Part shown: positions 12,120 through 24,534 of the stretch, one piece after another
Layout: every line of letters starts with the position of its first letter
How positions within the stretch are numbered: position 1 is the stretch's first letter
Assembly (NCBI RefSeq): GCF_949987535.1
Contig: NC_080069.1
Coordinates: 48,969,269 to 49,033,268, forward strand
Direction: 5' to 3'
DNA: 64,000 bases
DNA from: Balaenoptera acutorostrata
Taxonomy: Eukaryota > Chordata > Mammalia > Artiodactyla > Balaenopteridae
Position numbers and translations under genes: made by a program
Notes under the pieces: generated by a model
What the model was told of the DNA's origin: nothing
Seen by the model: only the letters and a program-made list of their open reading frames with translations
Database searches by the model: none

Positions 12120-12720
12120 ACCTATTCCAATCTTTAGATCATTCTCTATTCGGTTGTTTTCTTTTTGTTGAGTTGTAAAAACTCTTTATATATTCTGAAT
12201 ACAAAGCCTTTATCAGGTAAGCATTTTGCAAATATTTTCTCTCAGTCTGTGGCTTATCTTTTCATCTTCTTGATAGTGTCTTTCATAGAGCAGTTTGTAA
12301 CCTTATGAAATCCAGTTTAACAATGTTTTTCTTTTGGTTTTGTGGGGGGGTTTTGTTCCAAGGAATCTTTGCTGAGCTTTGCTTGGCTCAAGGTTAAGCA
12401 AACTAATCAAAAGGATTAGTTCTTATATTTTCTTCTAGCCATTTTATACTTTTAGGTTTTGATTTTAGGTCTCTGATCCATTTCAGATGGCAAATAAGCA
12501 CATAAAAATATGTTCACCATCATCAGGCATTAGGAAAATGCACATCAAAACCACAAGGAAGTACCACTAAACACTAAAATTAAGAAAAAAAAAAACCAAA
12601 ACCTGTGACCATACCAAGTGCTGACAAGGAGGAAGGGCAACTGAAATTCTCATACAGTGCTGGTGGAAATGCAAATGGCACTGCCACTTTGGAAAACACT
12701 TTGGAAGCAGCTGTGCTGAT
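12120..12720. mobile_element. Old L1 fragment with inverted 5' part
   Basis: Two adjoining pieces of ORF2 lie in opposite orientation. From about 12,130 to 12,487 the minus strand encodes degraded ORF2 text equivalent to the stretch that precedes 'NNPIKKW'. From about 12,488 to 12,715 the plus strand continues with the next part (ANKHIKICSP..IRKMHIKTT). The 3' limit of the inverted piece lies just upstream, in L1 coordinates, of the start of the direct piece. That arrangement is left by twin priming. Both pieces are full of stops and gaps, so this is an ancient L1M-type copy. The boundaries are approximate. Confidence 0.55.
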
Positions 12721-13146
12721 ATGGAATTTTGAGTTGGAAAAAAATGTACTTTACCCCCTCCCTGTCTCTCCACGTTGAGGAACTTCCAGATGAGGAAAAT
12801 GTGGCTCAAGGGGGAATTTGTCTGTATCCTCGTAGAGCTTTCCCTCAGCAATTATTATCTTAATGATATCATAACCATGACCCTTATTATCAGCTGTCTA
12901 GTGTGGGTATTTTTCTCTCTTTATTGCTTTCCTTATTATACAGTTAGATATATTTATTATATATATTTTCCCACTGTAAAGATATAAATAATACAAAGAC
13001 AATTGAATAAATCATGAAAGTCCCCCTTTATCCTAACCCCATCCAACTCCTATCTCCTCATGAGAATAATTCATCATATTAGTTTGATAAATGTTCTTCT
13101 AGCTCTTTTTCAATGTTTTTACCTATATGCATGCTTGTATATACAA

Positions 13147-13178
<32 letters not shown>

Positions 13179-13191
13179 GTAGGTAGGTAGG
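13147..13191. repeat. (ATAG)n/(GTAG)n microsatellite
   Basis: About eight ATAG units followed by four GTAG units, ending in GGCTGGCAG. It is a likely length-polymorphic tetranucleotide repeat. Confidence 0.95.
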
Positions 13192-15784
13192 CTGGCAGAC
13201 ATGTGACTTTTTAACATAAATTGAATTTCACTATAAATATTGTTCTTTGACTTGCTCTTTCAATCAACAAAGAGAAAAACATGAACACATAAATATATAA
13301 AATGAGGCCTAGGGAAGAACTTGTCTATAACCTCCAGTACACCTTCCTCTCTCTATACATATACATATAATTCATTCTTTATAAAAGTTGTAGAGTAATC
13401 CAAAATATGGATGAGCCATAATTTATTTACTCATTCCCCTACTGACAGACATTTAGGTTTATTCTAATTTTTCATAATAAAAGCTATACCTCAATTAACA
13501 TACAGACATCTTTGTACAATATGTATGAGAATTTTTTTAGTATGGGTTCCAAGAAGTGCAACTGCAAAGAGGTCAAAGGGTTTTGATATTTTTATTTTGA
13601 TAAGTACAGTTATAATTTAATAACCTACCAAAAGCCTGTAACAGTTTACATTCACATCAACAGTGTAAGAGTCTGTTTTACCACTTCCTTAATTTCACTG
13701 GTTATAATCAATAAATCTTTATTGAAGTATAGATGATTTATAATATTATATTAGTTTCAGGTGTACAGCATAGTGATTCAGTATGTTTCTAGATTATACT
13801 ACATTTAAACTTATTATAAAATATTGGCTATATTCCCTGTGATGTACAATATATCCTTGTAACTTACTTATTTTACACATAATAGCTTGTACCTCTTAAT
13901 CCCCTATCCATTTCTTGTCCCTCCCCCACTTCCCTCTCCCAACTGGTAACCACAAGTTTGTTCTCTATGTCTATGAGTCTGTTTCTGTTTTGTTATATTC
14001 ATTCATGTGTTGTATTTCTTAGATTTCACATATAAGTGATAACACACATTATTTGTCCTTCTCTGACTCATTTCACTAAGCATAATATCCTCCTGGTCCA
14101 TCCATGTTGTTTCAAATGGCAAAATTTCATTCTTTCTAACGACTGAGTAGTATTCCATTGTATTGAATATATATATATATATGGATCACTCTTTCTTTAA
14201 CCATCTATCTGTTGCTGGACACTTAAGTTGCTTCCATATCTTGGCTATGGAGAATAATGCTGCTAGAGACATTGGAGGGCATGTATCTTTTCGAATTAGT
14301 GGGGTTTTTTTCTTCAGATATATACCCAGGAGTGGAATTGCTGAATCATGTGTAATTCTATTTTTACTTTTTTGAGGAAACTCCATACTGTTTTCCACAG
14401 TGGCTGTGGTATTTTACCTGGTAAATTATTTTTCCACAGTGGCTGCTACCAACAGTGTATGAGGATGCCCTTTTCTCATCCTTACCAACATTGGTTATTT
14501 GTAGTCTTTTCTATGATAACAAATCTGACAAGTGTGAGGTGATAATTCATTTTTTTGATTTGCATTTATCTGATGATTCGCAATGTTGAGATTCTTTTCA
14601 TGTGTCTGATGGCCATCTGTATGTCTTCTTTGTTTCAGATCTTCAGCCCATTTTATGATTGGGTTTGTTTTTGTCTTTTTTGTTGTTGTCGTTATATTGA
14701 GTTACATGAGCTGTTTATATATTTTGGATATTAACCCCTATTGGTCACATCATTTGAAAATATTTCCTCCCATTCAAAAGGTTGTCTTTTCATTTTTTCG
14801 ATGATTTCCTTTGCTGTGCAAAAGCTTTTAAGTTTAATTAGGTTTAATTTTGATTGTTTTTGCTTTTATTTCTTTTGTCTTAGGAGATAAATCCAAAAAG
14901 TGTTGCTGTAATTTATGTCCAAGAGTGTTCTACCAATGTTCTCTGCTAGGAGTGTTTTATTACAAATTCATGATTGGTCTGTTCAGATTGTTTCTTTCTA
15001 GAAATTTGTCCATTTCTTCTAGGTTGTTCAATCTCTTGGCGTATAACTGTTCATAGCATTGTCTTATTTTTTTGTATCTCTGTGGTATCAGTTGTTATTT
15101 CTCCTCTTTCATCTCTTATTTTGTTTATTTGAGTCCTCTATCTTTTCTTGGTAAGTCTGGAAAAAGGTTTACCAATTTTGTTTAACTTTTCAAAAAAACC
15201 AGCTCTTGGTTTCATTGATCTTTTCTATTTTTTTATCTCTATTTTATTTATTTCCTCTCTGATCTTTATTATTTCCTTCCTTCTGCTGACTTTGGGCTTT
15301 ATTTGTTCTTCTTTTTCTAATTCCTTTAGGTGGCAGATTAGGTTGTTTATTTAAGATTTTTCTACTTTCTTGAAGAAGGCCTGTATTGTTAAAACTTCCC
15401 TCTTAGACTGCTTTTGCTGAATCCCACAGATTTTGGAGTGTTCTGTTTCCATTTTCATTTGTCTTAAGGTATTTTCTGATTTCCTCTTTGATTTCTTCAT
15501 TGACCCATCAGTTTTTTAGTAGCATGTTGCTTATTCTCTACATATTTGTTCTTTTCCCATTTTTCTTTTTGTAGTTGATTTCTAGTTTCACACCACTGTG
15601 GTCAGAAAAAATGTTTGATATAATATCTATTCTCTTAAATTTGTTGAGACTTGTTTTGTGGCCCAGCATATGATCTATCCTGGAGAACATTCCATTGCAG
15701 TTGAAAAGAATGTATATTCTGCTGTTTTTTAGATGGAATGTCCTGTAGACATCTGTTAAGTCCAACTGATCTATTGTCTCTTTT

Positions 15785-16156
15785 TTCTTTTAAGTTTCAT
15801 GTTTTTGTTTGTTTTTTTAATTTTTATTTTATTTTTGGCTGTGTTGGGTCTTCGTTGCTGTGCACGGGCTTTCTCGAGTTGCAGCTAGTGGGGGCTACTC
15901 TTCGTTGCAGTGCATGGGATTTTCATTTTGGTGGTTTCTCTTGTTGCAGAACATGGGCTCTAGGCATGCGGCTTCAGTAGTTGCAACACATGGGCTCAGT
16001 AGTTGTGGCTCGCAGGCTCTAGAGTGCAGGCTCGGTAGTTGTGGCACACGGACTTAGTTGCTCCACGGCATGTGGGATCTTCCCAGACCAGGGATCGAAC
16101 CAGCGTCCCCTGCACTGGCAGGCAGATTGCCAACCACTGCACCACCAGGGAAGTCC
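15785..16156 (-). mobile_element. CHR-type SINE, long form
   Basis: Antisense CHR SINE. The plus strand shows the T-rich tail, 'ttggctgtgttgggtcttcg', repeated 'cagtagttgtggct', the reversed B box and the reversed head GCACCACCAGGGAAGTCC. Imperfect duplications of CTATTGTSTCTTTT lie at 15,771-15,784 and 16,157-16,170. It sits inside the minus-strand L1M in the same orientation. Confidence 0.9.
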
Positions 16157-16564
16157 CTATTGTGTCTTTTAAGACCACTGTTACCTTATTGATTTTCTGT
16201 CTAGATGATCTGTTCATTGATGTAAGTGGGGTGTTAAAGTCCCTTACTATTATTGTATTATTGCCAGTTTCTCCTTTTATGTCTATTAGCATTTGCTTTA
16301 TATATTTAGGTGCTCCTATATTGGGTGCATATATGTTAACAAGTGTAATGTCCTCTCCTTGCATTGATCCCTTTATCGTTATATAATGTCCTTCTTTGTC
16401 TTTTGTTAATCTTTGTTTTAAAATCTATTTTGTCTGATATTAGTACTGCTATCCCCACTTTCTTGTTGTTTCTGTTTGCATGAAATATCTTTTTCCATAC
16501 CCTCACTATTTAGCTCTGAAGTGAGTCTCTTGTAAGTAGCATATAGAAGGGTCTTGTTTTTTAT

Positions 16565-16906
16565 TTATTTTTTATTTATTTATTTTTGGCTGTGTTGGGT
16601 CTTCATTGCTGTGCATGGGCTTTCTTTAGTTGCAGTGAGCGGGGGCTAGTCTTTGTTGCAGTGTGCGGGCTTCTTATTGCAATGGGTTCTCTTGTTGTGG
16701 GGCATGGGCTCTAGGCACACAGGCTTCAGTAGCTGCAGCATGTGGGCTCAGTAGTTCTGGCTCGTGGGCTCTAGAGCGCAGGCTCAGTAGTTATGGTGCA
16801 CAGGCTTAGCTGCTCTGTGGCATGTGGGATCGTCCCAGACCAGGGCTCGAACCTGTGTCCCCTGCATTGGCAGGCGGATTCTTAACCACTGCGCCACCAA
16901 GGAAGT
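16565..16906 (-). mobile_element. CHR-type SINE, long form
   Basis: Antisense CHR SINE with a perfect 19-bp duplication, GAAGGGTCTTGTTTTTTAT, at 16,546-16,564 and 16,907-16,925. The plus strand reads from the reversed A-rich tail to the reversed head GCGCCACCAAGGAAG. It inserted in the ORF2 endonuclease region of the L1M, in the same orientation. Confidence 0.94.
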
Positions 16907-17931
16907 GAAGGGTCTTGTTTTTTATCCAATCAGCCACTCTATCTTTTGATTGGAGCACTTAGTTCATTGACATTTAAACTAATTATTGATAGGTATGTAT
17001 TTAGTGCCATTTTATTACTTGTTTTCCAGTTGTTCTCATAGTTCTTCTTTGTTCATTTCTTCTTTTTGTTTCTTCCCTTGTGGTCTGATGATTTTCTTTA
17101 GTAGTATGCTTGTGTTCCTTTCTTTTTGGTTTTTGTGTATCTGTTGTATTTTTTTATTTTTATTTGTCGTTACTGTGGGATTCATATATGTTGACATAAC
17201 TATATCTACTTGTTTTAAACTGGTAGTCATATAAGTTCAAACACAATCTAAAAATATCTACATTTTTTAACTCCTCTCCCCCCCCAAAATTTTCATGTTT
17301 TTGATGTCATATTTTATATCTCCATGCTTCTTCCTTAACTGTTTATTGTAATTATAGTTGCTTTTACAATTTTTTTTTTGTCTTCTAATCTTCATACTGG
17401 CTTATTTTGGTGGTTGATCCTCAGTCCTTAGTATACATTTGCCTTTCCTAGTGGGATTTTCCCTTTCCTACAGACTCTTAGTTCTTTTCCACTTAGAGAA
17501 GACCCTTTCACATTTCTTTTAGCTATGTTTAGTATTGAGGAACTCTTTTAGTTTTTGCTTGTCTGCAAATTTCTTTATCTCTCCTTCTATTCTAAATAAT
17601 AATCTTGCTGGGTCGAGTATCCTATGTTGCAGGTTCTTTCCTTTCGGCACTTTGAATATATCATGCCACTCCCTTCTGGCCTGCAAAGTTTCTGCAAAGA
17701 AATCAGCTGATTCTCTTATGGGGATTCCGTTGTCTATGACGCTTTGTTTTTCTCTTCCTGCCTTTAGAATTCTCTATCTTTAACTTTTGCCATTTTAATT
17801 ATGATATGCCTTGGTGTGGGTCTGTTTGAATTCATCTTGTTTGGGACACTCTGTGCTTCCTGTACTTGGATGTCTGTTTCTTTCTTCAGATTTGGGAAGT
17901 TTTCAGCCATAATTTCCTCAGATACATTTTT

Positions 17932-17997
17932 TTAACATCTTTATTGGAGTATAATTGCTTTACAGTGGTGTGTTAGTTTCTGCTTTATAACAAAGTG
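17932..17997 (-). mobile_element. 66-bp L1 3'-end insertion (extremely 5'-truncated)
   Basis: Only the last ~63 bases of a young-type L1 3' end plus a short A tail are present. Reversed, it reads 'CACTTTGTTATAAAGCAG' through to 'CTCCAATAAAGATG', essentially identical to the 3' end of the intact copy at 54,515-54,576. The flanks CTCAGATACATTTTT (17,917-17,931) and CTCAAGTACATTTTT (17,998-18,012) match at 13 of 15 positions and are the target duplication, in host L1M sequence. Confidence 0.85.
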
Positions 17998-18248
17998 CTC
18001 AAGTACATTTTTGATCCCTCTTCTTCTTCTGGGACCCCTATAATGCAAATGTTGGTACATTTAATGTTATTCCAGAGAGCTCTTAAATTGTTTTCATTTT
18101 TTTAATTTGTTTTTCTTTTTGTATTTCTGACTGTATGATCTCTGTTATTCTATCTTCCAGATCACTTGTGCTTTCTTCTGTATCACTTAGTCTGCTATTC
18201 ATTCCTTCCAGTGCGTTTTTTATTTCAGCTATTGAATTCTTCATTTCT

Positions 18249-18559
18249 TTTATTTTTTATTTTTATTTTTTTATTTTTTTGGTGTTGGGTCTTCATTGCT
18301 GCATGAAGGGTTTCTCTAGTTGTGGCGAGTGGGGGCTACACTTCATTGCAGAGCATGGGCTCTAGGCACACGGGCTTCAATAGTTGTGGCACGTAGGCTC
18401 AGTAGTTGTGGTTTGCAGGCTCTAGAGCTCAGGCTCAGTAGTTGTGGCGCACAGGCTTAGTTGCTCTGTGGCATGTGATATCTTTCCAGACCAGGGATCA
18501 AACCCATGTCCCCTGCATTGTCAGGCAGTTTCTTAACCACTGCGCCACCAGGGAAGTCC
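18249..18559 (-). mobile_element. CHR-type SINE
   Basis: Antisense CHR SINE with a 16-bp perfect duplication, TGAATTCTTCATTTCT, at 18,233-18,248 and 18,560-18,575. Its reversed head ends GCGCCACCAGGGAAGTCC. It is the third SINE inside this L1M and also shares the L1M orientation. Confidence 0.93.
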
Positions 18560-20330
18560 TGAATTCTTCATTTCTGATTGGGTCTTTTTTATATTTTCTA
18601 GTTCCATGTTAAAATTCTCACTGTATTCATCTATCCTTCTCCCTAGTTCAGTTGGCATTCTTATTACTAATGGCTTTGAACTCTTTATCTGGTAAATTAT
18701 TTTTCTCTGTTTCATTAGTTACTTTTTCAGGGTTTTGTTTTTTTTTTTTTTCTTGTTCTTTGATTTGAAACAAATGCCTCTGTCTTCTCATTTTACTTAA
18801 CTTTCTCTGTCTCTGTAATATTAGGTGAAACAGTTACCTATCCTGGTCTTGAAGGGGTGTCCTTTTGTGGGAGTATCCCTATACTGTCTGCACGTCCCAC
18901 TGGCTTTGGTGGGAGACCTGGATCTGATGTGAGCATAAATTCTATCTTCCTTCAGGCTGTGCTGGTAGCTATCCCCTTGGTGGGAGGTGGGGTTCATGGT
19001 GGAGGGACTAAAGCCAGAGCCAGGTGTGAGTGCAGGCTTCTCCTCTGCTCAGTGGCAGACACCACCCTATCAGGGGCAGGGGTGTGTCCCAAGGTGCTGA
19101 AGCAGAAGCCCTAAGGGTTGGTCCAAGCTGGTTCCATTCCCTCTAAGCATGTGCTCTCTCCCCTTCCAGCATCACACCTTCGTTCCAGAGAGGAGCAATG
19201 CTGGAGTCAAGAGAGGTCAGAGTGGGCACTTGGCATGGGTTGGGGCATGTGCTGAGATGGTCCCAGCACACCAGTTAGAGCTCCAGACCACTCCCAATCT
19301 GTCATCTCCATAAATGTCAGTAATGGCGCCCTCACCCCATTTAGATGCTGTGCCAGGTCTGAGCTGGCTTTGTTCCCTACAAATATGCACTCTCCTTGGC
19401 AATGGCCACCTTTGCCCTACTGGGGAGTTGATCCTCGAAGCAAAAGTAGCTGGAGCGCATGTTGGAATGGTTGCAGGAAACTGGCTGGAGTCCCAGGCAG
19501 TTTGTTTCAATCTGCTTCCTTCAACTTGTTTCGGGAGTAAGCAAGCACTTGCATGCTCTTCACAAGTGGAATCTAGGTTTCTTACAGCCCTCCTGTTAGT
19601 CCTGCTGGTTTTCAAACCAGCTAAGGGGACTCATCTTCCTGGTGTTGGACCCCAGGGCTAGGGTGCCCAATACATGGTTGAAACTGCTCACACCCCAGGG
19701 AGGATCCCTGAGCCCATGTAAACCCCGTCCTTTTCTGTGTCCCTTCCTAGGGGTGCAGGTCCCAACCTGATTGCTTGCCTTTCCCTCCTACCTGACTCTG
19801 TGTGGATCCTTCTTTACAGGCTTGGTTATATATGAGTCTTTCTTCCAGTCTCCAGGTTGTTTTCAGTGAGAATTGCTCCACATGTAGATGTATTTTTGAT
19901 GTGTTCATTGGGGGAGGTAAACTCAACATCCTCCTACTCTGCCATCTTGATCTCTTCCCTCTACAATCAGTACTTTTAATTAATGCCAATCTGAGGGATA
20001 AAAACATCACATTGTTTTAATTTGCATTTTCCCAATAACTAATGAAGCTAAACATTCGTTCTTTTGTTTTATGGGTCATTGGCTTTTCTTCTTCTGTGCA
20101 TGGCCTATTCATCTCTGGTTTTCTGCTCTTGGGCTATTATCATTTTCTTTTTTATTTATATGAGCTCTTTATTTATTCAGGGTATTAATAATTTGTCTTT
20201 TATATATGTGGCAAATATTTTCTCCCAGACTAATGCTTGTCTCTTTATCTCTGTTTTTGTTATCTTTCATCCTATGGATATTTTAATTTTTATCTTTACG
20301 TTGCTTTACTCTTTAATTATTTACATCTTA

Positions 20331-20785
20331 TACCTAAGTTACTTTAATATCCTTAAAGCCAAGTTCTACATACGCATATATTTCATTTGCATTCTGAATA
20401 GCCCCCTGAGAAACACATTTTTTAAAAATTATGAAACTTTATTTAGTCGTTTTTAGGTGATAATCACTGCAGAATTTCAGAAAACCATTTTAAAGGAATT
20501 TCTCAGGTTAATAACTGGCTTAAAGATGTTTCTTAGGTAAGAGTATGAGTTGGTTAACATACTCAGGAGCAGTGGACCGGGTGGGCAGGCACGGGGTGGA
20601 TGTAGAGCTCCAGGTACTGGAAGAGATTCCAGTTGGATATATAAATCGTTCCTGAAAGTCATCAAGGCAGACACCTGAAGGCAAACCAGGGGAAACACTA
20701 CCTGAGGCAAGATGGCAAAGTACTGAAAGAGCTGAGCCCAATACATCCTCATGGCCAGTCTGGGAGTAGGCAGTCCTGAGAAGAA
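20331..20785. other. Non-coding DNA without recognised features
   Basis: The left part may be further decay of the old L1, with T-rich text as far as about 20,450. The rest is unique-looking with no gene signal. Confidence 0.4.
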
Positions 20786-20957
20786 CAGTGCTTCTCAAAC
20801 ATGAATGTGTATAGGAGTCACCCGGAAATCTTGTCAAGATGCAGATTTTGATTCAGTGGGTCTGCAGTGGGGCTTAAAGATTCTACATTTCCCAAAAAGA
20901 CCGCAGATGATGCTGACATTACTGGTCCCTGAACCATACGTTGAGTAGCAGGGTTCT
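20786..20957. mobile_element. MER5A-like hAT-Charlie element
   Basis: Begins CAGTGCTTCTCAAAC, contains 'gattcagtgggtctgcagtg' and 'cagatgatgctgacattact', and ends in a degraded inverted terminus 'tgagtagcagggttc'. This is typical MER5A. The copy is old, with no clear duplication. Confidence 0.65.
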
Positions 20958-22935
20958 AGAAGGTTTGTGACACTAGGCAAAGTGAAGCTCCACTTTTCAG
21001 ATCAGTGGCAAAACGGGATAAGAATTTGAAGAGTAATGTAATGCAGAGGTCAGAGTATGAGGCAGCCACTTATGTCCCTCCTGGCTATATTCAGGATGGC
21101 TTCCTAAGATGAGGGTAGGGTTGATACAGTGTCTGGGGGTCCAGGAAGCTTAGGCTATGCCAAGGGTAGGACTACAGAGGCTGGGAGATAGGCAGGAACT
21201 GGACAGTGACATCCTGCTGATTTTGAATTTGCACAACACAAAGAGCAATAAACTGCTACACAATATCTGCGTTCTCTGCATCTAAAAGCTCTTTCACATA
21301 TCACTACTTCCATTAATAGGGCCCTTTGCTGCTATTTCTACTTTTCCCTCCAGCTATCCACATTTTGGCTTTTCACACCTCCGTGAGAAGGTGGCCAGAG
21401 GAAAAAAAATGTACTGGAATGATAACATGCTCATTTGTCTACTTGTTGCCAAGAGTGGATAGTGAAGAAATTGAATGTATTTTTATGGGAAAGATTTTCA
21501 ATTTTTTTTTCCTTGTGGCTAAAAGACCTGAGATCCACCTACAATTTGGGCTTCCACTTTTGAATAGAGAAAGAACTCAGTTATTTTTCTTTAATAATTT
21601 AATTTAAAAAGAAAAAAAGGCAAAAATAATGGAGAGGGTACACAGTACCAAATTTTTGTATCTTATAATAACACAGGGATAGATCACAATTAAGTAGCTT
21701 TTAGCGACATACAGGGAAGATTAAAATCTACAGAAATGTGCTTTATGTTCTTATGAAAATGATCACTTCACAGCCCATCAGGAGGAAGCCTAAGGCCCAC
21801 TGGGACCCATGGGTCACATGCTTTGAGGATCCCTGGCCAGTGGTAGAGGCTTCAGAACTTTGTTTGAGAAGACTTGAGGCTCCTTGGAGGTTCCTTGCAG
21901 CCTAGAGAAGTAGGAGTTTCCAGCTTTCACCCTCGTTTTCATCAAAGTAGCTCCCCTTTCATCAGGCTGATGCACAGCATCGGGCATGAAAACAGTTCCC
22001 AGGACTGATGCAGAGTTTGAGAATCAATGATTCAGGGTTACATTTGTGTCATTATCTCTGAGTTTGACTTATTCACGCTATCCTATCACCATAAATATAG
22101 ATAATCCAAAGTTAACTATTTAAGTTTACATTGGGGATAGTCTCAAATCCCTCTGTGAGATAAGCTTGTGTGGCAAATTACTTGGATCAAAAACTAATAC
22201 ATGATTGTTGCGAGCAGTGTAATTGGGAATAATAAATACACACTAATGAAGCATCTTGAAAGGGAAGAGGCTCAGGTATTCTGAGAGGTGAGGCATTGAA
22301 GTGTAATGCTCCTGGCTTTGATCATTATTTTTAAATACAATTTCATTGCAGTGTATCCACTATAAATCAGCATCCAGGAGTAAGAAGTGGTGCTATAGTA
22401 AGAAGGAGATGCTACAGATAATGGGACTAAATGGGACACTATAGATAATGACATACACTTTCACATATTATCGTTCATGGGAAGAGGACAATAACGTATG
22501 GTATAATATACTAGAGCAATGAGAATTATTGAATGTTTTCCAGACTTACTTATATAATCAGCCACAATGTCAAAAAGAGGATAGGTTCTAATGGTAAAGC
22601 GATCAAAGGGCAGTAATAACAAAGGTGAACCTTGAAGGGCTTTTTCTCTGCAGTAGAACAGCCTAAATAGTAACTTTTGGCAGAAAGCTAGTGTTTATGA
22701 GGCTGCCTTAAAGTATCATTTTCCAATTAAAATTTGTTTCACAAAAGACTTACATCCTTGCCAGGCTTCAGGGAGAATAGTCGATTCAGTCTCCAATCCA
22801 CTGGCAACAGTAAGTGAGGTTCTCACTCTCAGAAATCAGCTGAGCATTCCTGAGATAATTTTATTTTGGCTTTACTTGGTGATCATTTGTTTCAGGCTTA
22901 GCTTCTCACCACACTGTAAGTGTGAAGAGAATTGG
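20958..22935. other. Non-coding DNA without recognised features
   Basis: Unique-looking sequence. A weak MER5-like phrase near 21,965-22,030 ('aggactgatgcagagtttga') could be an eroded DNA transposon, but it is too short to call. No gene signal was found. Confidence 0.4.
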
Positions 22936-23265
22936 ATCAAATCTGTCTTCACCATTATACACTCTTTACTAACACAGGGCCTGGCACAAGTCATTGAATA
23001 AGTATTTGTTGAGAGAATGAATGTATTATATTTACCAGGAGAACATTTGACCTATAAGGCCAATCTCAAGGTTCCTAATAGCTTCAGCTGCTTCTCTTTT
23101 CAGTCCTCTATTACACATTTCCTTGGTTTGTGTTATTTGTGTCTCCTCCACAGCCTCAAGTTTGTTTGAGGGCAGGGCCCTTTTTTTGTGGTATATAAGC
23201 TTCAAAGTACCTAAGATGATACTTTGCACATAAAAGAGCCTCAATAGATGTTTATTAAATAAGCA
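22936..23265 (+). mobile_element. L2 LINE 3'-end fragments (two pieces)
   Basis: Two stretches end in L2-style 3' text: 'cacagggcctggcacaagtc' with 'gaataagtatttgttgag' at about 22,970-23,020, and 'gagggcagggcccttttttt' with 'caatagatgtttattaaata' at about 23,160-23,265. They may be two insertions or one rearranged copy. Confidence 0.5.
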
Positions 23266-24534
23266 AATGAGTGAGATTACTAGGTTTTCTAAGCTGTTCT
23301 GAAGATATTTAACACATTATTTGATGATAACACTAAATTATGGAGTCCTGTGTAGAAATGGTTGCAGTTTTGTTATTTCTATTAATACAAATAATAAGCA
23401 TCCGTGTGTGTTATCAGGATGCACAATTTGTGATATGAGTCTGTTTTGCTTCCCTGCACATAGACCACAGAAATCCTGAAAAACAAACTGCCACCCCAGA
23501 GCCAGCGCCTAAGAGGCATTTTTTAACCCTTGAGGCTTTTTCGATAGCTAAGCAATGTTTTTTTCCAATGCAGTAACACCGATATGCAGACATATTTATT
23601 GTCCATTCACAAAGCCATCCCTCAATATGATTACAATATGCCTCCCTGGGTGTCATTAAAACCAGGGTCTTATTTTTCTGGATGGGTTAGCTGAGGTTCT
23701 GCATGAAAGCAGGTAATGGAAAATATGATTTCTCAAGCCCCCTTTGGACCTTTGATTCTATGCTACAACCTTGCCAGTCTACTTCCAAAGTCAAGGTATG
23801 CTTCTTGTAAAACCACAACATCTTTTGAGTAACTTATTTTGTTCTTAACACATGCTCCCAGGAGCTTAATAAATATTATTTCTGCAACTTGTTTAGTGGC
23901 AAAATAATGAGTCCTTGGTGTATGCTTAGCCTCTGCTTTGCTATTAAAGAAGATAGATTTCAGTTTAACCAAAACTCAGTTCAAGGGCAGAAAGCAGTCC
24001 TAAAAACTGTTAAAACTCAAATATTTGGTAACTGTATGTGCAGTATGTGTGTTCTAGAAAAGGAGAAAGATAAATTGCACCTTGTTGAGGAATTTCAAAT
24101 AGCAACTGAATGTATTAATAACTGAAATGCTCCCAAGTTTACAAAGAGTTCTCAATGAAATCGTGACCTTGTACAGACAAGTATCCACGGAGGAACAATT
24201 TTAAAACCCTTTCTCTTTATTTCCTCACAGGATCTACAACAATGCTGGTGCATTAAAGCTAATGAATGGATCACGCTGCAACTTTTCCGGCCTCTCTTGC
24301 CTTTCATTTGTCCATATTTCAAGCTTCATGGAGATGACAGATTTTATGCTTTAACCTCATCATCCTCTGATTGCTTCCCATGGTTCCTCCCTTTCCTAGT
24401 GAATCTTTGTCTTACTAGGTGGGAAAACCCACATCTTTGTATCCTGATATTTTAATTTCACATTATATCACAGACTTTATTTCAAGTTGCTATAAAGTCA
24501 TCAATTATCATTTTTAACAATTACATTATAATCG
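23266..24534. other. Non-coding DNA without recognised features
   Basis: No repeat or gene was recognised. A pyrimidine run followed by CACAG near 24,205-24,231 resembles an acceptor site, but the downstream sequence has no supported exon. Confidence 0.4.

Larger units (their letters stand above)
13705..19965 (-). mobile_element. Near full-length L1M, internally deleted, with four insertions
   Basis: On the minus strand this reads from an L1M 5' region (19,965 leftwards, plus-strand text 'cctcctactctgccatcttg' at that end) through the ORF1/5' part and the start of ORF2. The ORF2 endonuclease region gives 'GEDITLVNIYAPNIGAPKYI' near 16,330. It then runs to the ORF2 C-terminal region and 3' UTR at 13,705. 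Near 14,960 the text jumps from the ORF2 3' part to a region about 1.8 kb further 5', so most of the reverse transcriptase domain is missing. The frames are broken throughout. It carries CHR SINEs at 15,785, 16,565 and 18,249 and a 66-bp L1 tail at 17,932. The ends are approximate and the target duplication is unclear. Confidence 0.75.
13060..20330 (-). mobile_element. Old L1/HAL1-like fragment split by a younger L1M
   Basis: Two minus-strand pieces of one old LINE lie at about 13,060-13,704 and 19,968-20,330. The left piece ends in 'atttcactggttataatca'. The right piece resumes with 'aattaatgccaatctgaggg', the text expected next in this family. The 13,705-19,965 L1M therefore inserted into a pre-existing element of the same orientation. 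The left piece also carries a GATA microsatellite. It has no intact frame. The family could be L1ME/L1MC or HAL1. Confidence 0.55.

Noticed and set aside
16039..16386. 115-codon plus-strand frame
   Set aside because: It spans the antisense of a CHR SINE and of the L1M endonuclease region, with no independent support.
24205..24231. Splice acceptor-like pyrimidine run
   Set aside because: No coherent exon, donor or coding frame follows, and such sites are common by chance.
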